Below are positions 36,880-44,605 of a stretch of DNA of 64,000 nucleotides, piece by piece. How positions within the stretch are numbered: the stretch's first letter is position 1; each line of letters starts with the position of its first letter. Made by a program: the position numbers and the translations under genes. The notes under the pieces were generated by a model. It was given only the letters and a program-made list of their open reading frames with translations. It was not told the origin of the DNA and ran no database searches. This DNA comes from Candidatus Competibacteraceae bacterium (GTDB lineage: Bacteria > Pseudomonadota > Gammaproteobacteria > Competibacterales > Competibacteraceae), in contig JADJPA010000001.1 of NCBI GenBank assembly GCA_016713505.1, positions 1,364,001 to 1,428,000 on the forward strand. Reading direction: 5' to 3'.

Positions 36880-37038
36880 GCCTAATGGGGCGGCGGATAA
36901 GCCGCGAGGGCGAGAAAGCTGCAGGCTTTTTCGCCTGAAGTCGGCTTGATCCGCGTGGTTGTGCGGCGCTTCGCGCCGCGCAAGCCGCGGATGCTTATCC
37001 GCCGCCCCGTTGTCGCGGGCGCGAAGCGTCCGCGACAA
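36880..37038. repeat. Compound palindrome: 16-bp arms plus second hairpin
   Basis: A perfect 16-nt inverted repeat GGGGCGGCGGATAAGC (36887-36902) / GCTTATCCGCCGCCCC (36993-37008) encloses about 90 nt with smaller hairpins (GCGGCGC-ttc-GCGCCGC type and AGGC/GCCT). Directly beside it TTGTCGCGG (37010-37018) pairs with CCGCGACAA (37030-37038). On the minus strand the outer flank reads ATTAGGC (36886-36880), one base off an attC right box. It may be a long attC, a REP-like pair or a structured mobile end. It separates the cassette genes from the hydrogenase operon. Confidence 0.55.
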
Positions 37039-37218
37039 CAAGTGATTATATAGTTTCCGCCTATCCACGAAATTTCTTGCCGCACCAAGGATAAGCAGCT
37101 CATTCCAATAAATTTTATGGGCCGCAGATCCTCAATCGCAAACCGCTCCCCACTTCGAAAAGCAGCATCTAAATTCTACTCCACACCTCAATCAGCGCAA
37201 CAATCCCCGCCAAGTCTC

Positions 37219-37689
37219 TCAACACAAGCAAAAACCCAGCCCCCGCAACTCCCCTGCCACTTTTTCAACGGCCTTTCCGACCGCTGCCCTGACTTCGGGC
37301 GACAACTCAATCCCCAACTCCAGATCCAATGGCACGACGCCGATTAGCGTGACGGCGCGCGGCGCTTCATCGCTCAGCGTCAACGTCGCCAGCACATCGG
37401 CCAAACCGAGTTGATGGGGAGAAAAGCGGGTTTGAAACAGGGCGGGAACTTCGGCGTTAGTAAGTTTGATCACCGTCCCTGGCGGCGCATCGTCCTTCAC
37501 CGCATCGCAAATCACCAAATGGTCGCAACCGGCGATGACGTTCAACAACTCCATGCCGGCGGTGCCGCCATCGACCACCTCGACCTCCGGCGGCAAGACA
37601 TAACGCTCGGCCAAAGCCTCGATGACCCTTACCCCGACCCCTTCATCGCGCAGCAGGATATTACCGAGGCCCAGCACCACCACCCGCAT
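37219..37689 (-). CDS. hybD: Hydrogenase maturation endopeptidase (HybD/HyaD family)
   Basis: A 156-residue nickel-dependent protease that removes the C-terminal peptide of the large subunit after Ni insertion. Motifs: VVLGLGNILLRDEGVGVRVIE (the Glu ligand region, quoted in part as GNILLRDEGVG), VVDGGTAGMELL (Asp ligand), LVICDAVKDDAPPG and the His ligand in FSPHQLGLADVLATL. It starts one base after hybC stops, so it is co-translated and presumably specific for it. The last gene of the operon; downstream is the palindrome region. Confidence 0.93.
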   Translation of the reverse strand: MRVVVLGLGNILLRDEGVGVRVIEALAERYVLPPEVEVVDGGTAGMELLNVIAGCDHLVICDAVKDDAPPGTVIKLTNAEVPALFQTRFSPHQLGLADVLATLTLSDEAPRAVTLIGVVPLDLELGIELSPEVRAAVGKAVEKVAGELRGLGFCLC

Positions 37690-39396
37690 TCAGATCGCCT
37701 TGACCTGCACGATGGGCCGTCGCTTGGAATCGGCCAAATGAATCGCGCAGGCCAAGCACGGATCGAAGGAATGCACCGTGCGCAGCACCTCCAACGGCAA
37801 TTCCGCGTTGGCGACCGGATTGTCGAACAACGACGCCTCATACGGACCCGGCGCGTCGTTGTCGTCGCGCGGGCCGGCGTTCCAAGTGCTCGGCACCACC
37901 GCTTGATAGTTCTTGATCTTGCCGTTTTCGATCACCGCCCAATGCGACAGCACCCCGCGCGGCGCTTCGTGATAGCCGAAACCGCGAATCTCGCCCTTGG
38001 GAAACACCGGCCGGTTAAAGGTATCGAAATCGCCCTTGGCGATATTATCGACCAACAATTGCCATTGATTTTGCAGCGATTCGAGCAGCACCGCGCAGCG
38101 CACCGCCCGCGCGGCGATCCGGCCGATGGTCGAATGCAGCGCCTCGACCGGAATCTTGCTGCCGGCCACCGTGCTGGCGATGTCGAGCACCCGGTTGAGG
38201 TGGCGCTTGGTCGGTTCGTGGCCGGCGGCGACCATGCCCAGCACGTTGGCCAACGGCCCAACTTGCACCCGTTTTTCGTAAAAGGTCGGGGCCTTGACCC
38301 AGGAATATTTGCCGTTGTCCTGAAAATCGGTGTGATGGGGATGGGTCTGGCCGTCGTAGGGGTGGCGCGCGCCATCGCCGCCCTTGTATTGGTACCAGGC
38401 ATGTTTGACGCTTTCCTTGACCCCGTCGCGGAAAAAAGCGTCTTGATAGCTGGTGATCGGCTTGAAGCTTGCCAGATCGCCCTTGGCGATGAAGCCGCCG
38501 GGCAGTTCAAAGCGAGTGCCCTTGGTGTCCAGCGGCAGATCGGGCACCGACAGATAATCGGTGACGCCCGCGCCGTACTGGGTCCAATCGGCGTACAGCG
38601 CGCCGACGGCGGCCACATCGGGGATCATCGCTTGATTGATGAACTCGCCCAGCTTGTCGATCTCGGCCTTGATGGCGAACAACCGCTCCAAGGTCAGCGT
38701 GGATTGACTGTCGGGATTGATCGGATTGGCGACTCCACCGACCGCAAGATTTTGAATGTGCGGCGTTTTCGAGCCGAGAATGGCGACGATCCGATTGGCG
38801 ATCCGCTGGTATTCGAGCGCCTGCAAATAATGGGTCGCGGCCAGCAGATTCACATCGGGCGGCAATTTCATCGCCGGATGGCCCCAGTAGCCGCTGGCGA
38901 ACACCCCCAACTGGCCGGTGCCGACGAAGGCTTTCAACTTCTCTTGAATCTGGCGGATTTCCTGGACGCCGTTGCGCCGGTAGTCGGCCAAGCTCGCGCC
39001 GAGCTTGGCCGCGCCTTCGGGGCTGCCGGACAAGGCGGATACGATATCGACCCAATCGAGCGCCGCCAGTTGGTAAAAATGGACGATGTGATCGTGGATG
39101 CCGTGCGCCGCGACGATCATGTTGCGGATGTATTGGGCGTTGAGCGGCACCTCTAAAGCCAAGGCGTTTTCAATCGCCCGCACCGATACAATGGCGTGCA
39201 CGGTGGTGCATACCCCGCAGATGCGCTGGGCGAAAATCCAGGCGTCGCGCGGGTCGCGGTCCTTGAGGATGATCTCGATGCCGCGCCACATCTGCCCCGA
39301 CGACCACGCATTGGTAACCTTGCCGTTGTCCACCTCGCAGTCGATGCGCAAGTGGCCTTCGATGCGGGTGATGGGATCGATGGTGATTCGGGTCAT
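37690..39396 (-). CDS. hybC: [NiFe] hydrogenase 2 large subunit
   Basis: The catalytic H2-oxidising subunit, 568 residues, group 1 (Hyd-2 like, periplasmic uptake). N-terminal nickel ligands are C60 and C63 in AQRICGVCTTVHA; C-terminal ligands are C547 and C550 in FDPCLACAIHL. HybD should cut after H553, releasing a 15-residue peptide (LADSKRRPIVQVKAI). GIEIILKDRDPRDAWIF and GYHEAPRGVLSHW are further family marks. It overlaps hybB by 4 bp and abuts hybD. It has no TAT signal of its own and rides with HybO. Confidence 0.96.
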   Translation of the reverse strand: MTRITIDPITRIEGHLRIDCEVDNGKVTNAWSSGQMWRGIEIILKDRDPRDAWIFAQRICGVCTTVHAIVSVRAIENALALEVPLNAQYIRNMIVAAHGIHDHIVHFYQLAALDWVDIVSALSGSPEGAAKLGASLADYRRNGVQEIRQIQEKLKAFVGTGQLGVFASGYWGHPAMKLPPDVNLLAATHYLQALEYQRIANRIVAILGSKTPHIQNLAVGGVANPINPDSQSTLTLERLFAIKAEIDKLGEFINQAMIPDVAAVGALYADWTQYGAGVTDYLSVPDLPLDTKGTRFELPGGFIAKGDLASFKPITSYQDAFFRDGVKESVKHAWYQYKGGDGARHPYDGQTHPHHTDFQDNGKYSWVKAPTFYEKRVQVGPLANVLGMVAAGHEPTKRHLNRVLDIASTVAGSKIPVEALHSTIGRIAARAVRCAVLLESLQNQWQLLVDNIAKGDFDTFNRPVFPKGEIRGFGYHEAPRGVLSHWAVIENGKIKNYQAVVPSTWNAGPRDDNDAPGPYEASLFDNPVANAELPLEVLRTVHSFDPCLACAIHLADSKRRPIVQVKAI

Positions 39397-40574
39397 GACG
39401 GCCTCCCATAAGCTTCAACGGCACCGCCATGCAGCACCGGCAGGGTCTTGATGAACAGCAGATAGAGCATGATTTCCAGACAGACGATGCCGATGGTGAT
39501 CAGCAGTTCCGGCGCGGACGGGAAATACGTCCAACCGTTGCCGGGTTGCAGAGTAATCAAATAGGAATCAATACGATACAGCGAACCGGCGGCCAAAATG
39601 CACACCGCCCCAATAAACTGCCAGCGCTGGCTCCAACGGCGCTCCGACAGCAGCACGAACACCGGCGCGAGGAACAGCGCGCTCTCGATCAAAAACAGAT
39701 TGCCGTTCAAATCGCCGGCGACGGCCGCGCCGAGCTGGCCGCGATACATCAGATCGGTCCAGCGCAACACCGAAAAGCCGATTAACAATCCGGCGGCGAC
39801 GCGCGAGAGCCGAGCGAACAGCCTCACTTCCGACGGCGTATTAAAAGCGCGATGGACCAGCGTCGCCTCCAGCATCACCACCCCGTAGCCCATCGCCAGC
39901 GCCGAACTCAAAAACAGCAAGGGCAGCCACGGCGTGTTCCACAACGGCGGCAGCTTGTAGCCGAGAATCAGCAGCACCGTGCCGAGCGAGGATTGATGCA
40001 TGGTCGGCAGCAATACGCCAAGCGCCACCAGCACGTACATGTAGCGCTTCAAAAACGCCTGCAATTTATCCAGGCCGTAGCGCTGTTTGAAACCGAGCGG
40101 CATCCGCTCCAGAAAAGCGGGCCAAAATTCCAGCCACAACACGGTGACGTAGGCCATAACGCACAAGCCCACCTCCAGAATCACCGAGTTGGGCTGGGCG
40201 TACCAAGGCATCAGCAGGTGGAAGGCGTGCCAGTAGCGACCTAAATCGATCATCACCGCCAGACCGCCCAGGGTGTAGCCGAACACTCCGCCGAGCAGGG
40301 CCGGACGCATCAGCGGGTGATAGGCGTTGCGGTTGAAAATGTAGATCAGCAAGGCCATGGCGAAGCCGCCGCAGCCGAAGGCGGTACCGATCACCACATC
40401 CAACACCACCCAGGTGCCGATGGGAAAACCGTTGTTCATGTTAGACACGTCGCCCATCCCGAACAGAAAGCGCCGGGCGATGAAATAGGCCGAAATCAAC
40501 ACGAACAGGCCGAGAATCAGAAAAGGCTTGGTGACCACTTTGCCGCCGAGCGGCCGGTGAACGACGGCGCTCAT
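39393..40574 (-). CDS. hybB: Hydrogenase 2 integral membrane subunit HybB (NrfD-type)
   Basis: A 393-residue NrfD/PsrC-family membrane protein with about 10 helices. It links the periplasmic hydrogenase to the quinone pool. Recognisable segments: PFLILGLFVLISAYFIARRFLFG, GFPIGTWVVLDVVIGTAFGCGGFAMALL (quoted in part as GAFGCGGFAMALL-like GTAFGCGGFAMALL), MHQSSLGTVLLILGYKLPPLW, and a late IDSYLITLQPGNGWTYFPS. It lacks heme ligands of the cytochrome b type, as in HybB. Overlaps hybA and hybC by 4 bp each. Confidence 0.93.
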   Translation of the reverse strand: MSAVVHRPLGGKVVTKPFLILGLFVLISAYFIARRFLFGMGDVSNMNNGFPIGTWVVLDVVIGTAFGCGGFAMALLIYIFNRNAYHPLMRPALLGGVFGYTLGGLAVMIDLGRYWHAFHLLMPWYAQPNSVILEVGLCVMAYVTVLWLEFWPAFLERMPLGFKQRYGLDKLQAFLKRYMYVLVALGVLLPTMHQSSLGTVLLILGYKLPPLWNTPWLPLLFLSSALAMGYGVVMLEATLVHRAFNTPSEVRLFARLSRVAAGLLIGFSVLRWTDLMYRGQLGAAVAGDLNGNLFLIESALFLAPVFVLLSERRWSQRWQFIGAVCILAAGSLYRIDSYLITLQPGNGWTYFPSAPELLITIGIVCLEIMLYLLFIKTLPVLHGGAVEAYGRPS

Positions 40575-41659
40575 GTCGGCCGATCCTCCTCGTTTTTACC
40601 TTCGTCGTCTTTCTTGACGCTGCGGCGGGCCAGCATCACCAAGCCGCCGAATAGAGCCAGCGGTGCGATCATGCCTTTATAAATCGTATGCTGGACGCCT
40701 TCCGTCACGGCGGCCGAGGAATGATCGGGCAATATCGGCAAGCCCAGATTTTCGTGCGGCACGCCAGTCAAATAGCGCACTTGCGTCCCGCCAGATTCCT
40801 TTTCGCCGTAGATGTGCGGTTTGTATGCACCAACCGGCGCGGCGTTGGGGGCGCGGTCGCCGCCCAACAAGCCACGCGGAAAGTCGTATACCTCGCCCGG
40901 CTTGAGCGCCAGACGCTGTTCGGCTTCCTTTTGCAAATCCTCAACCCAACCGAACAGCGACGCGCCGGTCGGACACACATCGCAACAGGCCGGAATTCGA
41001 CTGTTTTTCCACAGTTCGGTGGCTGAGGCGCTGCCGGCGTGCGCCGTTCCCGCCATCGCCTCGGAAAACAGGGGGTTATCCTTCAACAGATGATGGCAAA
41101 ACTGGCATTTAGAAATTTGACCCAAGGCATCGTCGAACTGGTAGTGCGGAACGTTAAACGGACAGCCCAGCACGCAATAGCGACAGCCGATACAGGCGTC
41201 GGGATCGTGAGTGACGATGCCGGTAATCGGATTTTTTTGCATCGCGCTGACCGGACACACCGACACGCAGGACGGGTCGAGACAATGCAGGCAATGCCGT
41301 TTGACGAAGGCGTAGCCGTTCACTTCGCGGTCTTTTTGCGCCATCGTGCCGTTTTGATAGACGCGGATCACGTTCAAGGTCTTACCGGACAGATCCTCGG
41401 CGGTATCCCAGGTGCCTTCGTTCCAACCGGCCAGGGCTTGCGGCTGCTCGACCGGCATCCCGTTGGCGTCCTTGCAGGCGCTGACGCAGGCTTTACAACC
41501 GATGCACTGGGTCGAGTCATACAGCATTCCGATGGCTTTGGGCGGCAACGGTTTGTTTTCGCGCGGCGCGAACGGCGCGGCGGCGTCCGCGACCGACGCG
41601 GCGGCGGTGGCGACCGCCCCGGCCGCGCCTTGCAAAAATTGTCGGCGGCTCAGGCTCAT
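40571..41659 (-). CDS. hybA: Hydrogenase 2 iron-sulfur electron carrier HybA
   Basis: A 362-residue periplasmic ferredoxin-like protein carrying electrons from HybO to HybB. It opens with a twin-arginine signal (SLSRRQFLQGAAGAVATAAA). Cys clusters follow: CIGCKACVSACKDANG, CLHCLDPSCVSVCP, CIGCRYCVLGCPFNVP, CQFCHHLL and CDVCPTGA. The C-terminal helix MIAPLALFGGLVMLARR anchors it. It is 11 bp after hybO and overlaps hybB by 4 bp. Confidence 0.94.
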   Translation of the reverse strand: MSLSRRQFLQGAAGAVATAAASVADAAAPFAPRENKPLPPKAIGMLYDSTQCIGCKACVSACKDANGMPVEQPQALAGWNEGTWDTAEDLSGKTLNVIRVYQNGTMAQKDREVNGYAFVKRHCLHCLDPSCVSVCPVSAMQKNPITGIVTHDPDACIGCRYCVLGCPFNVPHYQFDDALGQISKCQFCHHLLKDNPLFSEAMAGTAHAGSASATELWKNSRIPACCDVCPTGASLFGWVEDLQKEAEQRLALKPGEVYDFPRGLLGGDRAPNAAPVGAYKPHIYGEKESGGTQVRYLTGVPHENLGLPILPDHSSAAVTEGVQHTIYKGMIAPLALFGGLVMLARRSVKKDDEGKNEEDRPT

Positions 41660-41669
41660 GGCGCACCTC

Positions 41670-42833
41670 TCAGGATTGCTCGCCCGAATCGGCGTCGGTT
41701 TTCGACTTGCCGTCCATGCCGCGCAAGGCCATCGCGCCCGCGCCGACCGCCAAACCGGCGACCCCGCCGATCACGGCGGCGGCCCCGGCGCTGATCCCCT
41801 CGCCTTTCAGCGAATCCACCGCCGGGAACGCGGTCGGCGGCGCGTAGGTATGCACGGTGGCCAGCGCGTGGATCGGCTTGGTGAAACCGATGCCTTGCTC
41901 GGTGCAGCCGAAGCAGGGATGACCCGTACCCACCGGCCAGTTGCCCTCGCCGACATCGCCGAAGCCGATGGACGGGCAATTGGCGTAGGTCTCCGGCCCT
42001 TTGCAGCCGAGCTTGTAAAGACAAAAACCCTGGCGATGGCCGTAGTCGCCGAACTCCAGGGCAAAGCGCCCGGCGTCGAAGTGTGGTCGCCGTTCGCAGT
42101 TTTCGTGGATCAGTCGACCGTAGGCGAATTTGGGCCGGTTCTTGGTGTCCAGCGCCGGCGGCTTGCCGAAGGTTAATAAATAAAGCACGGTCGAGAGGAA
42201 GTTGTAGGGGTTGGGCGGACAACCGGGGATGTTGATGACGGTCTTGCCCGGCAAGACCTCATGCACCGGCTTGGCGTGGGTGGGGTTGGGATCGCTCGAC
42301 GGAATCCCACCCCACGAGGCGCACGAGCCGATGCCGATGATCGCCGCCGCGCCTTCCGCCGCTTCCTTGACCGCCTCCAAAATCGGCTTGCCGGCGACCA
42401 TGCAGTAAATCCCACCGTCCCTGGTAGGAATCGAACCGTCCACCACCAACACGAACTTGCCCCAGTTCTCCTTGATCGACTTGGCTTTGTACGCCTCGGC
42501 CTGATGGCCGGCTCCCGCGCACAGGGCCTCGTGATAATCGAGGGAGATCATGTCGAGGATCAGCGCTTCGAGGCTGGGGTGATACGCGCGCAGCAGCGAT
42601 TCGGTGCAGCCGGTGCATTCCTGGGCCGACAGCCAGATCACCGGCGGCCTCGCCTTGGCGGTGGCCGCCTCCGCGATGCGGATGCCCATCAGCGCCGACA
42701 GGCCCAAGGTCGCCGCGACGCCGGTGCAGTATTTCAGGAACTGGCGGCGGGTCAGCCCGCCCAGCGCCCCCTCGTAACCATCGGGATTGGTGATCTCGTA
42801 AGCATCGAGATCGAGATCGTTGACATCATGCAT
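41670..42833 (-). CDS. hybO: [NiFe] hydrogenase 2 small subunit
   Basis: A 387-residue iron-sulfur subunit with a twin-arginine signal LTRRQFLKYCTGVAATLGLSAL (motif RRQFLK near residues 29-34), which exports the HybOC dimer. The proximal cluster ligands begin in SAQECTGCTESLLRAYHP; later Cys are in IGIGSCASWGGIP, NIPGCPPNPYNF, CLYKLGCKGPETYANCPS and HPCFGCTEQGIGF. A C-terminal helix (VIGGVAGLAVGAGAMAL) anchors it. The ATG at 42833, preceded by a G-rich stretch at ~9 bp, is preferred to the TTG at 42869. First gene of hybOABCD. Confidence 0.94.
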   Translation of the reverse strand: MHDVNDLDLDAYEITNPDGYEGALGGLTRRQFLKYCTGVAATLGLSALMGIRIAEAATAKARPPVIWLSAQECTGCTESLLRAYHPSLEALILDMISLDYHEALCAGAGHQAEAYKAKSIKENWGKFVLVVDGSIPTRDGGIYCMVAGKPILEAVKEAAEGAAAIIGIGSCASWGGIPSSDPNPTHAKPVHEVLPGKTVINIPGCPPNPYNFLSTVLYLLTFGKPPALDTKNRPKFAYGRLIHENCERRPHFDAGRFALEFGDYGHRQGFCLYKLGCKGPETYANCPSIGFGDVGEGNWPVGTGHPCFGCTEQGIGFTKPIHALATVHTYAPPTAFPAVDSLKGEGISAGAAAVIGGVAGLAVGAGAMALRGMDGKSKTDADSGEQS

Positions 42834-42899
42834 GAACGCGCGCCCCCCGCTACCGAAGCTAACATTCAAAAGTTAGCCGGGCGTTGCGGGGGCACTTTG

Positions 42900-43169
42900 A
42901 TGATCGTCAATTTTCCTCTGGAATTTTTCTTACAATCGAATTTCGCCCAGTACTATCCGGTCGAAGACCCGCTGTTCGGCAAAAACCAACTGATGGACAA
43001 GCGGGGCGCGGGCGTCCGGCTGATCTTGAAGCGCAGCGAGGCGCTTTCCGGCAAACGTCCGGTTTACCAAAACTTAAGCGACATGGAACTGAAGCTGACG
43101 ATCTTTGCCGCGCCGCCGGCCCAACAGGACGCGACAACCGACGCACTCAACCCAACAGCGACGGCCTGA
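42900..43169 (+). CDS. Small hypothetical protein divergent from hybO
   Basis: An 89-residue frame MIVNFPLEFFLQSNFAQYYP..., then PLFGKNQLMDKRGAGVRLIL, LSDMELKLTIFAAPP and a low-complexity tail. The body looks like a real mixed alpha/beta protein and a G-rich stretch (GGGGGC) precedes the ATG at 42900. I know no family. Its end overlaps the convergent Crp/Fnr gene end by 23 bp. It is transcribed away from hybO. The opposite-strand frame here is Arg/Pro-rich and less plausible. Confidence 0.45.
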   Translation: MIVNFPLEFFLQSNFAQYYPVEDPLFGKNQLMDKRGAGVRLILKRSEALSGKRPVYQNLSDMELKLTIFAAPPAQQDATTDALNPTATA

Positions 43170-43902
43170 TTTCGTCGAGCAGGGAATCGGGCTGCGCGAC
43201 ATGGACGGTCCGACCGGAGAACCGGGCGATGCCGTCTTCCTCAAGCCGGCTGATGATCCGCGACAGGGTTTCGTGACGCGCGCCGATCATCGAGGCCAGA
43301 TCGCGGCGCGACAGCGGCAACTGCATCACCCGGCTGCCGTCAGCTCCAGCGCGGCCGTGGCGATCCATCAACACCGACAGCAGATGCACGAACTTAGTCC
43401 GGTTGGAAAACGTGGCGTTTTGGACCAGTTTGGCGTGCGCGTCGTCGAGATCGGCGGCGACCCGCCGCACGAACTCCAAACCCAAGGCGGGATTTTTATC
43501 GAGCAGCGTCCTCACGACGTGCTTGTCGATGAAACACACCTTGCCAGGCCCCAGCGCTTCGGCGTTATGCCGGCGATTCTCGCCCAGCAACAAACCCCGA
43601 TAACCCAAGGTGTCGCCCGGATAGCCGAGCTGGACCAGCACGGCGTTGCCGCCGTCATCGACCTTGCGGATCGCGACCGTACCCGAGACGATGCAATAAA
43701 TTCCGTGACTCGGTTCGCCCGCTGAAAAAATTGGTTCGCCGGTCTGATACAGCCGACATTTCTTGGCCTGGGTGAGCAACCTGATCTCGTCATCGGCCAG
43801 CACGCGCCATTCAGTCTGCTCGCGCCATTCGCATTCAAAACAACTGGCGCCGGGTATCGATCTGCGTCGCTCCACCGTCAACGCCCTCCTGCTCGCTTTC
43901 AC
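43147..43902 (-). CDS. Crp/Fnr-family transcriptional regulator
   Basis: A 251-residue regulator: an N-terminal C21-F-E-C24 pair (ASCFECEWREQ), the cyclic-nucleotide-binding-like barrel (IYCIVSGTVAIRKVDDGGNAVLVQLGYPGDTLGYRGLL, seen in part as GDTLGYRGLLLGE), a dimer helix and a C-terminal HTH (LSRRDLASMIGARHETLSRIISRLEEDG, seen in part as ARHETLSRIISRLEEDG). Two Cys, not the four of FNR, so a classical [4Fe-4S] oxygen sensor is not certain. Start GTG at 43902. It is the obvious candidate to control the flanking hyb and hup/hyp genes, being divergent from the cytochrome c gene. Confidence 0.85.
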   Translation of the reverse strand: MKASRRALTVERRRSIPGASCFECEWREQTEWRVLADDEIRLLTQAKKCRLYQTGEPIFSAGEPSHGIYCIVSGTVAIRKVDDGGNAVLVQLGYPGDTLGYRGLLLGENRRHNAEALGPGKVCFIDKHVVRTLLDKNPALGLEFVRRVAADLDDAHAKLVQNATFSNRTKFVHLLSVLMDRHGRAGADGSRVMQLPLSRRDLASMIGARHETLSRIISRLEEDGIARFSGRTVHVAQPDSLLDEIRPSLLG

Positions 43903-43971
43903 GTTATCGAATTGATGTGTTCGCTCGTCGCTCCATCCGATTGGGCTTACAAAATGGCTGTGAATTTTAGG

Positions 43972-44003
43972 ACTATAGTTATAGTGATAGAGACAACTAT
44001 AGT
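43972..44003. promoter_or_regulatory. Paired ACTATAGT palindromes upstream of the cytochrome c gene
   Basis: The 8-bp palindrome ACTATAGT occurs at 43972-43979 and again at 43996-44003, 24 bp apart (about two helical turns), in a short AT-rich stretch between the Crp/Fnr gene and the cytochrome c gene. They may be operator half-sites or an overlapping promoter. They do not match the TTGAT-N4-ATCAA FNR or CRP box. A strong AAGGAGG follows 8 bp before the cytochrome start. Confidence 0.45.
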
Positions 44004-44030
44004 TCAGTAATTGCTGAAGGAGGACGACCC

Positions 44031-44483
44031 ATGCCGCAGGCGCTGTTGCGACCGATTCTGGCGATCGCGGTTTCCTTTTTGATTTTCGTGGGCGTTTTGT
44101 GGGTCATCGATCCCGTCGGCGGCTTTTTCACGTTGGTCGGTCCCGCTTCCACCGATCAAACTTATCGCTACGCGGCTAAGCCCGCTGGCTTGGATACCCC
44201 CGCCGGCCAGTGCGTGGTCTGTCACAGCATCGAAAAAAATGGTCCGATGCGCTCCGCACCTAATCTTTGGGGCATCGTCGGCGCTCCGAAAGGCAGGGTA
44301 AAGGGTTACGGCTATTCCCGCGCCTTGCTGGAAGCCGGCGGCGTCTGGACCGAACGGGAATTGCACGAGTATTTGACCGCGCCCGATAAATTCCTGCCCG
44401 GCACCAAGAAAACGCTGTTGGGTTTGCCGGACGAGAAGGAACGGGCCGAACTGATTTCGTTTCTCGCCACCCTCAAGGATTGA
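44031..44483 (+). CDS. Class I cytochrome c with altered axial-ligand region
   Basis: A 150-residue protein with an N-terminal membrane anchor (residues ~6-26, LRPILAIAVSFLIFVGVLWVI) and one heme motif C61-V-V-C64-H65. The mid-region NLWGIVGAPKGRVKGYGYSRALLEAGGVW is typical of mitochondrial-type cytochrome c (quoted in part as YGYSRALLEAGGVW). In the usual axial-Met segment (PGTKM) it has PGTKKTLLGL, so the Met is absent and the sixth ligand is in doubt. It lies upstream of hupE with a strong AAGGAGG. A role in electron transfer near the hydrogenase is likely. Confidence 0.85.
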   Translation: MPQALLRPILAIAVSFLIFVGVLWVIDPVGGFFTLVGPASTDQTYRYAAKPAGLDTPAGQCVVCHSIEKNGPMRSAPNLWGIVGAPKGRVKGYGYSRALLEAGGVWTERELHEYLTAPDKFLPGTKKTLLGLPDEKERAELISFLATLKD

Positions 44484-44605
44484 CGCGGGTTCGAGCGTCG
44501 CTTTTAACGCCTCAACGCTGGCGCGCGATACAAAATATAAAATATCTTGAGTCCGCTCATAACCCTACACTCGCCTCATCGTCACCTTCGTTAGGAGATG
44601 CATTC

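Larger units (their letters stand above)
33966..37038 (-). mobile_element. Integron-like gene-cassette array without visible integrase
   Basis: Four minus-strand genes (ATPase, HEPN-motif protein, BrnT, BrnA-like) are separated by attC-like sites at 35207-35294, possibly 34501-34543, and 33966-34024, with a large palindrome at 36880-37038 on the upstream side. Gene content (toxin-antitoxin modules, orphan genes) and lower GC are typical of chromosomal integrons. No intI gene lies in the window, so it is best called a cluster of attC sites lacking an integrase. The VapBC-like pair at 33270-33970 lies just beyond on the other strand and may be part of it. Confidence 0.6.
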
